Below, in pieces: positions 13,301 through 26,003 of a stretch of 64,000 nucleotides of DNA. Made by a program: the position numbers and the translations under genes. The notes beneath the pieces are model-generated. The model did not search any database. It was not told where the DNA came from and was given only the letters and a program-made list of their open reading frames with translations. This DNA comes from Chrysomallon squamiferum (Eukaryota; Mollusca; Gastropoda; Neomphalida; Peltospiridae). Positions within the stretch are counted from its first letter, which is position 1. Each line of letters begins with the position of its first letter. The DNA lies in assembly GCA_012295275.1 (NCBI GenBank), contig CM022679.1, positions 372,001 to 436,000 of the forward strand, in the 5' to 3' direction.

Positions 13301-16300
13301 TTAAAACAACAACAACAACAACAACATGTAGTGGCAGTGAAGGTAAATAAAAATTATCATCTTCCCTCCATACTCATTTTCATCTCATTTCACATATAGC
13401 ACGTCATTTTTTATATTTAGATATATTTTTTATATTAGCCTACATCATTTTTAATAATTTTTTTATAGATGTATTTTGTTAACCTGTATTAAAAAATACC
13501 ATTAATAATACAAAAGAATTTGGTTGTTGAGGCATGTAATTTTTTTTGGTTGGCTTTCCATTTGCTTACTGTTGAGTTTGCTTTCAAATATTTTGCTTTT
13601 TTCCAGTTTTATTTTTCTGCCTGTTGCATGTCAGATTTCATTTGCACATGTTTGATTAAATCTGCTTGTTCACTATAAGTAAAATAACATGCAGAAATAA
13701 ATTACAGTTCTGAAATAATTTATTAAATTTTTCTCATACGTTATTATTTAAAATATTATTATTTTGCACACATTTTAGTTTTAGTTTTCTTGGTTTCATG
13801 TGTGTAACAGCTTTAGTAAGATTTTTTTTTTCTTTCTCTCTCTCCTTACTCAGACATTCGAGGTGTGCCATCTCGGTCCAAAGATAAGCTTCCAACAAGG
13901 TTGTCCCTGGCAACTAAGGGCTCAGAGACACAGGAACTGGTAACTGATAGCCGGGTCAGTGATAGACTTGCCACTCCCTCTTCTGGAGGGCGGCTCAGTT
14001 TCAAAGGTTCAGGGCTTCCTGTTCCAGTGGGGAGTACAACAGACGGTTCTAAAATAAGGCGTGTAGCTGGAGAAAGTAGAGGGAGAGGGGCCACAGTAAA
14101 ACAAAGACCGTGACTGTGTTACGATGATTCGTACCTGTGATGTGTTAACAGTGCTGGCTCACCACTGTAACCTAGTCTCTTGTAAATACATTTTGATAAC
14201 ACAATTTCAAAACACAAAATTATTTTATTCCAGCTAATATTGTCTGCCAGCTGTACAACTATATTCACAACTTGACTAAATTATTTATACATCAAAAATA
14301 CTTTTTACTTTTGTCTTCCAAAGCATTTGACCTTTTGTGCAATAACTTGCTACTTACTGTCTAGTGAGTTTTAACACTATTTTAATCTGCTGTAGCTTAA
14401 AACATGTAGAAAATATCTCCTTACATAACATATACAAAATGACACTTTGATATTAAAACTGTTCAGTCAGTAATTCATTCTGAGAAAAAACTGGATGAGA
14501 CTTTAAAATTTAACAATGTTTTCATATATCAAAATACAGTGCTGCCCAGTTAAACTTTACTTTTTAACAAGAAATTTAAATAGTGTACTTCCAGTGTGTA
14601 GTTTTTCCATATTCTCAGGTTTATGTTACATACAGCTGTGTATATATTTCTATATTTTCATGCATTTGTATATTTGGAAATTTGGCTGCTTAGTTAATTC
14701 ATTCATTCAACATCCTTTTGATTGTTTTACTTATTTATATTATTTTTTAAAATAATTTTTAGCTTCATTCTGCTCTTTCTTGCTGTTAAATGAATACTGA
14801 GTGAAGTATCACATAAAAAATGTTTGATACATTTCACTTTATCATTGTTTTTATACACTTTAAAGCCTGTAGAAAAAACATGTACTTCTAGACAACTTCC
14901 TCATATTTTATTTAATTGCAAAAGTCACAACATAATGGTTATATTTTAATATTTTTCTGATTAGTAATAATTGAAACAAAATGTTATTTTATTTCACTTC
15001 TGTTTAAATAACAAAACAAATCATATAGTATATTGAATGTAAAATATTAGATTTTTATGGCCATTTATTGTGTTAATATGAATTTAATGCATGGAAAACT
15101 AAACTAGCAACAATAAAAGTAAACAATCAAAACGTAACTCCTGATTTAATTCCCAGAGCTTTTGTACTCCTGTTGATAGTTAAACATTATCTGCGTAGGT
15201 ATGACAGTCTTTGTATAATCTTTATTATACATGTACTTTCTTATCTTGTTATTTTCACACTTGTTAGTACAAAATAAATAATTTAAAAAATGCTAGACAT
15301 GACCTGTTTTAATTACAATAAAAGTAAAAAAATAAACATAAAAACAGTGTGACATTGTGAGAATGTTTGATGTATGTATTTGTCTTTTTAAATATATTTA
15401 AAAGGGTAGACGCCAAAGATGTCAATAAAAGTATAGAACAAAAAGTGTCAAATTTAGTCATAGATGCATTTATGAAAAATGACATTTGTAAAATAATTCA
15501 TGTTAATAAAGAGATGTTTGAAATGAATTTCTGAAATGTTGTCTTTTGACTGATATTGTATGTAGTTTCTTAGAACATGAATAGTTTAAAATCAGTTTAA
15601 CTATACATATAAAATGTATTATCAGTTGAATGTACTAATCATTAATACAAAAGTGTTTAGCTGCCATACACAAGTGATCAGATTACACATACTGATAGCA
15701 AAAAATAGTCCAGATATATTTTGCTAACTTCTAAGTTGTTTTGTCATCAGTTAATGTCAAGTACTAACTAGTTTTGAAAGAATTGTTCTAGAGTTGAGCT
15801 CTGGCAGTCTGTTTATGTAGTGATATCATGACTAGTTTTAAACTCTGTTATTGTATTGTCAAAATTTGAATCATGACTTCAATTATAATCTGATTATTCT
15901 GTTGTCACATATTCCGTAGTAATCAGATTATTGTATTGTCACATGTTCAGTTGTAAACAGATTAGTGTTGTCATGTCTTCAGTTGTAAACAGATTATTGT
16001 GTAGTCATGTCTTGTAAACAGATTACTGTGTTGTCATGTCTTCAGTTGTAAACTAATTACTGTGTTGTCATGTCTTCAGTTGTAAACAGATTATTTGTAT
16101 TGTCATGACTTCAGTTGTAAACTGATTATTTGTATTGTCATGACTTCAGTTGTAAACAGATTATTTGTATTGTCATGATTTCAATTGTATTCCGTATTAC
16201 TGTATTGTCACATTGTCTGCTCTAATCAGATTATTATATTGTCAAACTTTGTTTTCAGAAACATCCCAAAATAAAGAATTTATTAGACCATATATTTTTA

Positions 16301-17037
16301 CCAACACAGATTTAGTTCAACAGTAGGAATGAACAGCTGAAAAGTACAAGTATACAGAAGAGTTTGTATTAATGTTATGACTTGTGAAAAGAGAATACAG
16401 GATTTATTTTCACTGACAAATAAGCTTACTTGGTAAATGGAACAGATGCCTATCCCAGGTTGATTACACTACTGTCTGTTTTGTACTAAGGTGTGATGTC
16501 ACTCAGAGGTCAATGATTGGAACATGTACATAACTATTTATTTAATAAAATAGATTTTATTAGTATTGTATGGAGGCATTTTTGTCAAGGGATATGGTGA
16601 AAAGTGAAAAGTTTCAATGAGGATCTAGGTTGTTTGTATTAATAAACTTATTCTGACACATGCTACACACTGCGGTTACTGATTTTGTCAGGTATAGTGT
16701 TATTCATATACTTTTTAATTGTTATAACAATAGTTTTCAGAATTTGGTGTGAAATGCAGCAGTTTAAAAGTGTTTCAGATTTTACCTGACTTGATTTGTG
16801 TTTTTTGAAGCTACGTCTCCCAGGCCAATGTCACGAGAACGTGAGCGTAGAACAAGCACACGACTGCACCGCGGCATTCCAACAGCAGAACTACAGCGGG
16901 AACAGTCACGCATTTCTGCAGCTCAGATGCAGTCGTCAGTTGTACCACAGATGAATTCTGGGATACGTAGAGGAAGTGCATCGAAAGATGACATACCTGC
17001 ACGATCTGGTTCAGCCAGACAACACATCCGCAAATAG
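1314..17037 (+). CDS. CSNK1D: Casein kinase 1 delta/epsilon, canonical isoform (8 coding exons, 417 aa)
   Basis: Serine/threonine kinase of the CK1 delta/epsilon (Doubletime) type. The family acts in Wnt, Hedgehog, circadian, DNA-repair and vesicle pathways. Coding exons: 1314-1389, 2487-2597, 6327-6475, 6654-6882, 7167-7337, 8197-8345, 9106-9247, 16811-17037. All introns are GT-AG, phases match, and the total of 1254 nt encodes 417 aa plus stop; human CSNK1D has 415. Visible motifs: glycine loop [11 protein letters not shown] near residues 16-26, Lys38, HRDVKPDN with Asp128, DFG at 149-151, and the CK1-specific SINTHLGI in place of APE. The C-tail keeps TSPRP followed by a basic RERERR...RLHRG stretch, typical of the inhibitory tail. 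The start is the first codon after the 5'UTR acceptor and begins [12 protein letters not shown], as in the family. Invertebrates usually have one pro-orthologue of vertebrate delta and epsilon, so the symbol is approximate. Confidence 0.97.
2598..6326 (+). other. CK1 intron 2, no recognisable gene
   Basis: This 3.7-kb AT-rich intron has an AT dinucleotide run at 2984-3012, A- and T-runs, and a small tandem of GACACTGGT units at about 6108-6140. The short ORFs here have no codon bias or splice context. I see no transposon or RNA gene. Confidence 0.6.
7020..7166 (+). repeat. Short tandem repeat spanning the intron 4 acceptor of CK1
   Basis: Imperfect units of the form TTTGTTATATTTCTGTGATTATTTTCAGAACAAA (in pieces) are repeated about three times. 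The last two copies each carry TATTTTCAG|AACAAA, with AG at 7120 and at 7166. The second is the functional acceptor (exon continues AACAAAGCAGG). The repeat therefore duplicates the 3' splice site together with the first bases of the exon. Confidence 0.75.
8500..9105 (+). repeat. 56-bp minisatellite ending at a CK1 splice acceptor
   Basis: About 11 copies of a 56-bp unit containing ACTGTTTGAATTCAGACTG; TGAATTCAGA begins at 8545, 8601, 8657, 8713, 8769, 8825, 8881, 8937, 8982 and 9038. One unit near 8950 has an 11-bp deletion. The diverged last copy reads GTTTGAATTTAG|GGTG and provides the real acceptor at 9105. Every other copy has GTTTGAATTCAG, a possible decoy acceptor. Confidence 0.9.
9248..13853 (+). 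other. CK1 intron 7, mostly unique AT-rich sequence plus one minisatellite
   Basis: This 4.6-kb intron precedes the alternative last exon. ORFs at 10211-10483 and 11040-11361 (both strands) are unsupported. The main structured element is the TGATGATGATAATG-type repeat at 12290-12795. A run of ACA triplets lies at about 13305-13325. Nothing else is recognisable. Confidence 0.55.
12290..12795 (+). repeat. Degenerate minisatellite in CK1 intron 7
   Basis: Irregular copies of a GTATGATTTGTTGA plus TGATAATAATG motif, unit about 25-35 bp. It leaves a 149-codon opposite-strand ORF rich in Ser, Asn, His and Ile that only reflects the repeat. Confidence 0.75.
13854..14113 (+). CDS. CSNK1D: Alternative last coding exon of CK1 (428-aa isoform)
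   Basis: A strong acceptor (long pyrimidine tract, then CTTACTCAG) ends at 13853. The exon enters in phase 1, as needed after the exon ending at 9247, and stays open to a TGA at 14113. It encodes about 87 residues rich in Ser/Thr and basic residues, ending VKQRP. No good phase-1 donor is visible inside it, so it cannot easily join to the exon at 16811 and is best read as a mutually exclusive terminal exon. An AATAAA at 15112-15117 could end this transcript. Vertebrate CSNK1D also makes isoforms differing only at the C-terminus, which makes this plausible. Usage is not shown by sequence alone. Confidence 0.75.
15880..16240 (+). repeat. About 35-bp minisatellite between the two CK1 last exons
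   Basis: Roughly ten diverged copies of a unit with GTAAACAGATTATTGTATTG followed by TCATGTCTTCAGTT. It lies between the 3' end of the alternative terminal exon and the canonical last exon. Confidence 0.75.
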
Positions 17038-19692
17038 CACATAACAGGTACCATTTTTCCTGTCTTCTGGTGAGTGTGAGTGAAGAGAAGACAATTTAAA
17101 AAACAAAGAAAAAAACAGCATTTTTTGAAAATTCAGTGTCGAGTTTTCAACAAAATTTGATCTCGATGACATACCCAATATGCCAAACAGTGAAGACAAA
17201 TAACTTCCAGTGTGAAGCTATGACAGTTTGCAGTAGTTTACAAAATCTGCTGCTTACATTTAATCACTTTGTAAGTTATCTGGGTCATTAGACGAGTTAA
17301 AATATTTTATAAGTTATCTGGGTCACTAGACAAGTCAAAACAGTTTACAAGAAAAATATCAATATCAGTAAACTACAGAGAAAATACAAAGATTATTAAC
17401 AAACCATGTTTTAGCAGGTTAAAAAATTTACAACACAAAAATTAAAACAGTTTATAACAGAAATTAAAACAATTTATATCAGTGAGAAAATAAATCTGTT
17501 AATAATAGAAAACTTATACTATTTGTAATAGAAAAATTAAAGCAAGAAAAATGTTAAGAAATTAAACAGTTTACATGGAAATTAAAACAATTTACAAGGT
17601 AGAGAAATTAAACAGTTTATAACAGAAATTAAAGATAAGATATAAGTTTAGTCAGACAGGCTATAGAAACTAAATTTGGCGGTTTTAAACATATTTTTCA
17701 CATATAAACAAGATAAGCAGCATGTTTAACTTTAAAAAGTACATTGCTATAAAGTTTTGTAATTGACAGTTTTAAGACAATCTTTATAAACATACAAATC
17801 CAGTGCTGGTCATGTCTGTACAGCATTGTACTTTTCTTCTCTCCCTTTCTTTTTTAATATGTTTGATATTCATTAATATTTTTAAATAAGGACATTACAA
17901 ATATCTCTTGTTTTTATTATTTAATTTTTTTTTTTTATTTTTTTTTTTTTTAAATAATGCTGAGTGGTCATCACATTTATTATAAATTTGTCGCAGCTCA
18001 CCATTTATAAAATAATTTGATAACTGAGAAGACATTTTATGTAAATAATACATTTGTATGTTTGGTAATACATTGTGTGTTTTTGATCTACACTTAATGT
18101 GTGTTTTTGTGTCGTGGGTGTCTGTCATGCACTGTTCATTAAATTATATATATTTTTTGTATATATGTATGTATATGTTAGTATTTGTATGAAAATTTTT
18201 ATTAACAAAACAAATGAAGGTATTGAGATGCCAATCAAAATCAACTGTGATATTTATAACTACTTGAAAGTACATCACATTATGGAGAACATTATAGATA
18301 AATATTCGGAGAACAGTGCCAATTTCTACAGCAGCTTTTGTTATATAGCAGTTTTTTTTATATTAATATCTTGCATTGAGAACAATAATAATAAGCAGAG
18401 CTGATTTAGTTGTCTGTATTAAGGGGAGGAGTTCTGGCTGTGCTAGAACTAGATTGAGAACAGTTACCTAGATGTTACTGTTCAAAATACACGACAAAAT
18501 GGTGATATTAAAACAGCAGTAAGAAATAATATAATAAGAGCTAACACTTAATTGACTTTGAACTTGGTGATTTGTCAATATGCAGGTCACAGGTTAATGT
18601 TATTTAAAAATAGTTTCTTGAAAACACTATCACAGATAAAAGTAAATAATCTCTTTTTATTTGTAAAATCCTTTGGTGCCTTGTTGCGTGCTGAGACACA
18701 GTAACAGAATGGCGGTACCGGTGAAAAACTTACCCTAAGTGTGCTATAACTGTTGTAAGAACACAATATACTGATTAATATGCTCCTATTTTAAAATAAG
18801 TACAGAAACAGAGATGAAAAAAAGAAATTGTGATTTATTGTAAAGCATTTTTAAAAGCACTGTTAAAACTAATAAAACTGTTGTACCATTTTGTTTCTAT
18901 GCAAGTTAAGAATATTTCAGTTTGTTCAGAAAGCAAATTCTAGTCTTTATGACTATGCACAGGTAGTCTTCAGAATAAATTTATTAATTTTTTTTTTTTT
19001 TTTTTTTCCCCATATATGTATACTGATTTCGTGAATTTTAAATTATTATTTTCTTAATTATTAAAAAAAAATATATATTACTGACAATAGACACATTTAA
19101 AAATACTGACTTTTTTAAAAGAAAAACTAACATTTTGATTTTAGTTGTCAAAGATACGGATTTCTTCATCTATTGTAAAGAAGTTTTCTGCAGTGGAGTT
19201 TGAACATGTTGAGGTTTATCAATGTGCTTGTCTTTGTAATTGTGTTGTACGACTTTATGTGTAGTCTAAATAACATGCTGTCTGAGTAACTGAAAATCTA
19301 AGTTACAGTTTCCTTCATCTACACAAAAACATTGATCATCCTTTATTACTGGACAAGTTTGGTTTCTAGTGTTAGCTGGAAATGTACAAAATCATTGGCA
19401 CAGGTTACTCTGATTTTTATTGATTGAAGATTGCAGTATTAATATTGTGTATTAAAGTGATACACATTTTTTATAAAAGATGTCTGATTAATACCTTACA
19501 TGTAGATACAGCAGTGAGTATGTACAACAGTTAAGATACTTATGTCATTCCAAACTTCTGTCACAAAATTTAACTCGTAAATTGTGTTTTATTTATTTTT
19601 GAAGTTAATTCAAAGATAAATATTTTTTGTTTTCAAATACCACAAGAATATTTTGATTTTGATTATTATTATTGTTATTGTTATTGTTATTG

Positions 19693-19723
<31 letters not shown>

Positions 19724-19930
19724 AATTATTATAATTATTATTATTATTATTATTTTTATTTTCACTGTCACTTACTCACTTCAAGAAGAAAAAAAAAGAA
19801 CAAAAAAAAAGAGAGAACTGTTCCACATTGCCAAATCAGTAAAATTATAATGAAAGGTTGTTGTACAGCAAGTTTTTAAATTGTGGTTTGGAATGTACTT
19901 TCTTTAAATAAACTAGTGTGATGTATTTGT
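17038..19930 (+). other. Probable 3'UTR of the canonical CK1 transcript
   Basis: No further coding exon is visible after the TAG at 17035-17037. The stretch is AT-rich with short repeats of a TTTACAACAGAAATTAAAA type at about 17440-17640 and homopolymer runs at 17927-17952 and 18988-19008. AATAAA hexamers occur at 18972-18977 and 19907-19912; the last is followed by T/GT-rich sequence like a cleavage downstream element, so the 3' end is placed near 19930. A GT donor at 17048 (ACAG|GTACC) could start a 3'UTR intron, but no partner acceptor is convincing. Confidence 0.45.
19653..19760 (+). repeat. TTA-rich microsatellite in the CK1 3'UTR
   Basis: An imperfect run of ATT/GTT triplets. The hydrophobic ORF across it is an artefact of the repeat. 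Confidence 0.8.
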
Positions 19931-20980
19931 GTCTGTTTTATATATTTTATTGTTGTTGCCTTGTTGTTCTTATTATTAATATTTGTAGAAAAATAAACAG
20001 GAAATACGTTTTTCTTTTTCTTTTTTTTTTTATGAATAAAAATTTTTATAACGAGAATAGTAATTATATGATTAAAAAAGAAAATTAATTCTCATTTTAT
20101 TTATTTATTTATTTATTATTTTTATTATTTTAATGCAGAAAGTCGTCATGTGAGATCCCTTCATAATAAGAAAAGTGTTGATATCTTTGTAATGAGAAAA
20201 TTTGCAGATTCGAAGATTTTATAATGGAAAAGTTACTTTTTCCATTGTACGACATGACATATCCATTTAAAGTGCCAAAATAGTTCGTTAGCCAGACTTA
20301 TAAATTTGGACTTCGAGTACCATATTGGTGAATATATCCAATGTGGATTTTTACTTAATGTCCTGTCTGGAGTGTCAGCAGGTAGGTTTTGAACTTTCTG
20401 ATGGCCATCAGAATTTGGCTCTTACGGAATAGGTAACCCACAACGAAATGAATATACACACTGCAACAGACAGAAACCTTTCCCATTTTATTACAGTTTG
20501 AGAAGTAAGTGAACTATAACGTAACATACTCCGCTTAATTTCGATAAGTGTGTAAACTGGTTTTTTGATTGACAACGGTGCCGGATTAACGTAGCTGCAA
20601 CCTTGTGAAATGAACATCTCGTGGTGGTGTTCAGGGGACTGCACGTTTAATTTCAGGTAACATTGATTCTGTTACGTCTCAACTAATATAGTGTTCGTGG
20701 AGATGTGGATGCCCTTAACCCTAAGGACATAAAAGTATTCAGTGAAATAATTCTCCTTGGAATATTATGAATTCATCACTGTTGTAATGAACGGGTGTTC
20801 AAGTACAAAAACGTATTTAAGAAATAGTTGTGAATTTCTTACGGAGCCCAGAAATTATAACGATACCAGGACAAAAGAATGTTAATTCCATATTTTTATT
20901 AAGTAGCAGAAAACTAATGCTCAGACAGTGGGAAGTTTTAAATTTGTTCGGCAGTAAATAAAGGTATATTGAAACAAATA
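19931..20980. other. Intergenic region between convergent genes
   Basis: This is about 1 kb between the CK1 3' end (+) and the hydrolase 3' end (-). It holds short T-rich runs and an ATTT repeat near 20098-20116. A 78-codon ORF at 20408-20644 (-) has no family signature or splice support. I see nothing else. Confidence 0.5.
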
Positions 20981-20986
20981 TTTATT
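20981..20986 (-). other. Polyadenylation signal of the AprA-like gene
   Basis: On the minus strand this reads AATAAA, 114 nt beyond the stop codon at 21100-21102. A second AATAAA (-) lies at 20895-20900. Confidence 0.55.
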
Positions 20987-21099
20987 CTTTTTAGAATGAA
21001 ATACTTAACATTTTCCAAACAAAATTGAATATTTTTAGTCACATATATAATAAAATTCATTTTAGTTTGAAGATTTCGTGACATTCGTTCTCGGATGTA

Positions 21100-23068
21100 T
21101 TAAACTAGTGTACCACGACAGTCGTAACCATGGCAGTCAGCAAAAGGGAATGTGTCTGGTATAATCTGTGTTTCGGTTGTGAACTCCAGGATGCTATCAT
21201 CAACACCTGCAAACGACATCTGCAAAAACAATAAATTAGTGTTTGTAATATTTATCTATTTATTTGTTTGGAAAAGGGGTGTATGTTGCTAACAACAATC
21301 AACGACATGGCAGTTTTGTACTGAATGCGAATGATTTTACCTGAATGAAAAATGCTAACCATCCTTCCATTGGTTTTTCAAATTCAACCATGTAAGAGTT
21401 ATTTCCCTGCAATGAATACGTTTATTTTTTAAATATCTTGATACATTTTTTTTAACGTCATTCCAACTGTTTTATACAGAAGCTAAATAATGAAACAAGG
21501 AACAAGCTTTAACATGAAATGCATAAAAATAGAAAGCCATAGCTGAGATCTCTAAACGATGTCAGTAAACAGAACTGGCAGACGTAAGACATTTCCGTAC
21601 TATTTTTTCGACAGGGGAAGGGCAACAAATATCCCTCATGGTTCAATGGAAGGAAAGGGAAGACGGGAAGAAAAGAAGAATCACAAATTAGAGAACAACA
21701 CTGACTCGAAGAACAGAGAAAACAAAACGCACATGAACACTGATACTGTACACAGAAATATGTAACAGAACATAAATTACGTAATAACTTGTTATACGTT
21801 CAAACAGAAATATGTAACATAAAATAATGTAATAAATTATTGTTCTAAGACAACAAAAATACCAAATCCTGAACGTCATGATGATTCCAAATAACCGGAT
21901 GTGGATACGGTTTACCGTCTGCTCCACGAACAAGAAGGCGGAAGTCACGTCTATAATAATAATTTATTAGAAAAAATTATTTGAAATTTGGAGGCAATGA
22001 ATTAGTCTGAAGTGTATAAAATACATTTGAAATGTTTTCGTAACTGAAATTAACTGAAATACCATTAATCCGTTCCATCCACCCCAAAACCACCCAGTTT
22101 TTTGTAACGTGCTTTTAAATAAGAAAAATATATGCATAAATGACAAATATTGTATCAAAACAAAATAAAAGAGGATGTAAAGAAATACATTGGTTTTGTA
22201 AAGTGTACAGGATTAGGGTTTCTCTATCTTTTCAAGGACAGAGGTCCGCAGCTTAGAAATTAATATAACTCCTTTGGCTAGAGTTACAGCTTTTATCGAC
22301 TCCTGCTTCAGTATGGTACATTTTGTAGGAGTATTACGCTCGTACTGCCTAGCCATGTTGACTACACGCACACCTCACTCATGTTTTTCGATGATTTCAT
22401 GCTTTAATTCAATGGACATGATCCGCTTCTTCTTCTCAGCACTGTCCTTTGCACTCACTTTCTTTCGATCCATGGAAATTTGGCAAAATACTGCACAAAG
22501 CGCGAGTACAACACAGCAGAGATGCTTCCACGGCGAGGTAACCATGTGAAGCAAACGAGTGAGACGCGGGATGATGGGTGGATGTTTTGTTGTTCGTTGC
22601 GCCAACTAGCGAAGCGTATCTGAAGTTCGCTCATAACTCTGATTTTGGTTCGCAGCTCAAAGCAAAAATTGACCGTGCCACTGCTCGTAACTCGGAAAAC
22701 TCGTAAGTTCGAGCATTCGTAACTCGAAGTACCAATGTATATACATACATACATACATCTATATGTAGGACGAGATGGAGATATTTCTTATGTCTGTGTA
22801 GGACATGATGGAGATATTTCTTATGTCTGTGTAGGACGAGATGGAGATATTTCTTATGTCTGTGTAGGACGAGATGGATATATTTCTTATGTCTGAGTAG
22901 GACATGATGGAGATACTTTTTACGTACCTAAGACCGTCTAATGTAAGGGCGAACATCGCATCCACTTTCAGGGGGGCAACATTAGAATATAGAGTTATCC
23001 GCCCTCCTGTTAAAGTCTATGAAGAGAAGAAGAAAAAAAAGGAGAATAAAAGTAAATGTGTTTGTGAT

Positions 23069-23164
<96 letters not shown>

Positions 23165-25870
23165 TTTTTATTTGTAATCTTCTTTTAAAATAATTTCACA
23201 AAATCTGCACTTTGTATTTGAGAAGAAAAGTTATTTCTTTTATTACACTTGTTTTCATTCTCACTTACAACTTCACGCTTCCACGACACTTTGGGTAAAG
23301 GTGTTGCCTGAAACGATAATTAAATTTGAAATGAAATCAAAACAATAACAAGACGGAAAGAAGCTATAGCGTATATAACTAATAATTGCAAGTATAATTA
23401 TATTTAAAAATATGTATACATACATCTGCTTTTATTTAATACAGATATTTTACTGTTTAGTTAATAGAAACGAATAATATCTAATACTAGTAAAGAAAAG
23501 AAAACGTTTATTTAGTGTATTAATTTTTACTTAATATAGACGATTACTGAATTTTTGTTCATTTATTAAGTGATCTAATAAAACACTGAATTCAGTTTAT
23601 ATAACAGCATCTCATGTACTGTATTTATGTAATAAAATGTTCCTTCGTTTACGTAATGAAATCTTATGTAGATATGTAAAAACAAAAATAAATAATAAAA
23701 AATAAAAAGAAGAGAAAAAAGTAAAACCCTGAAAACAACAGCAACAACAAACAAATCAAGAATACCCCCAATCCCTCCCCAAAAAACAACAAAACAAGTA
23801 GGCCTCATGCACGTGAAAGTAGGATGAAGTTTTTTTTTAATGTTATTACAGCCAGCAGAGTACCTGTAACACTGGTAGATAGTGCAGTCGAAAAGACAGA
23901 GATCTTCACATACCTGGGTAGCGCTACTGATATAGAGTGGCACAGACTCGGAAGTTACAACTTGGATCGGTAAACTAGGAGAGGAGCATTTGTACCGTCA
24001 CGAAAATATCCTTTTTCAGTTACACGCGAAGCAAGTTTCAGTGTCTGCTGCAGAAACGATGTGGAAGACAACTAATATCGCCAAAAATGGAGTTCAGATT
24101 TTTAATAGCATTTGTCTAAAAATAATCATCACTATCAGCAACATCGACAAAAGATAACACACCGACTAGCAGCAGAAGATGAAATAAAATAAGACGGTCA
24201 GGTCGGATCGGGTATACGATCTCAAAATCAACTTCATCTATACATATCATGACTGACATGGATTCCACAAAGCAGGCAGGTGAAAAAGGAGACGTTCAAG
24301 GAACACGTGGCGAACAAACCTCAAACTGCGTTTATGTAATACAATTCGTGCATTGTATTTATATAATAAAACTTGTGTTCTCTATTTATGTAATAAACCT
24401 CGTGTACTGTGTTTATGTAGAAAAATTCGAATACTGTGTTTATATAATAAAACTAGGGTACTATGTTTATGTAGACAAATTATAAAACAGTGTTTATCTA
24501 AAAAAGTCGAGTACTGTGTTTATGTAGAAAAATTCGAGTAGTGTCTTTATGTAATACACCTAGTGTACTGTGTTTACGTCGGAAAATTCGAGTACTTACT
24601 GTGGCCACAGACAGGAAGAAACTTCTCATTGAAAAGAAAATATCTAGTTCGTGCCCGGCACAGCTGTGTTCAGCATTTGGTAGAATTCTGCAAATACCCA
24701 TGATAATATACTCATCAGTACACACATTCAGAAATACTTATGCTTATTTACACTTTTTGTTTTTTAAATAACACCTTCATTACAATGAGTTACTGAAAAT
24801 AACGTCTCTTAACCTGTTGAAAAGTATTCAGTCGCGTTTCAGACGAATTATTTCTCTACTTGTAATTTCTCTACAGTCGTATCAAATATCAGACAGCATT
24901 CACTTGTAATAACAGTCGTATCAAATATCAGACAGCATTCACTTGTAACAACAGTCATACCAAATATCAAACAGCATTCACTTGTAACAACAGTCCTACC
25001 AAATATCAAACAGCATTCACTTGTAACAACAGTCCTACCAAATATCAAACAGCATTCACTTGTAACAACAGTCCTACCAAATATCAAACAGCATTCACTT
25101 GTAATAACAGTCGTATCAAATATCAAACAGCATTCACTTGCAATAACAGTCGTATCAAATATCAAACAGCATTCACTTTAATAACAGTCGTATCAAATAT
25201 CAAACAGCATTCACTTTAATAACAGTCGTATCAAATATCAAACAGCATTCACTTGTAATAACAGTCGTATCAAATATCAAACAGCATTCACTTGTAATAA
25301 CAGTCGTATCAAATATCAAACAGCATTCACTTGCAATAACAGTCGTATCAAATATCAAACAGCATTCACTTTAATAACAGTCGTATCAAATATCAAACAG
25401 CATTCACTTGTAATAACAGTCGTATCAAATATCAGACAGCATTCACTTGTAATAACAGTCGTACCAAATATCAAACAGCATTCACTTGTAATAACAGTCA
25501 TACCAAATATCAAACAGCATTCACTTGTAATAACAGTCGTACCAAATATCAAACAGCATTCACTTGTAATAACAGTCGTATCAAATATCAGACAGCATTC
25601 ACTTGTAATAACAGTCATACCAAATATCAGACAGCATTCACTTGTAATAACAGTCGTATCAAATGCCTACATTAAACTTAAATATAGTAGTTACATAATA
25701 ATAAAAATTCAAAACATTTTGCTTTTATTATTTTTCTTTCATCTGGAAAATAATGAAAGGATCACGGGAAGAAAAATCATAACTTTTATAATTTATCCTA
25801 CATAAAGACTACCCGTATATGTATCCCCCAACAAACACACCCATGTAAACTGTGTTTAGTTACCCTGTGT

Positions 25871-25904
<34 letters not shown>

Positions 25905-25918
25905 GTGTGTGTATTTAG

Positions 25919-26003
<85 letters not shown>

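Noticed and set aside
20408-20644. 78-codon minus-strand ORF with a hydrophobic end
   Set aside because: It lies between two convergent 3' ends, has no recognisable motif and is of a length expected by chance.
23575-23943. 122-codon minus-strand ORF with hydrophobic segments
   Set aside because: It is inside intron 9 of the AprA-like gene, overlaps the reverse-transcriptase relic on the other strand, and no phase-compatible splice sites connect it to exons 9 and 10.
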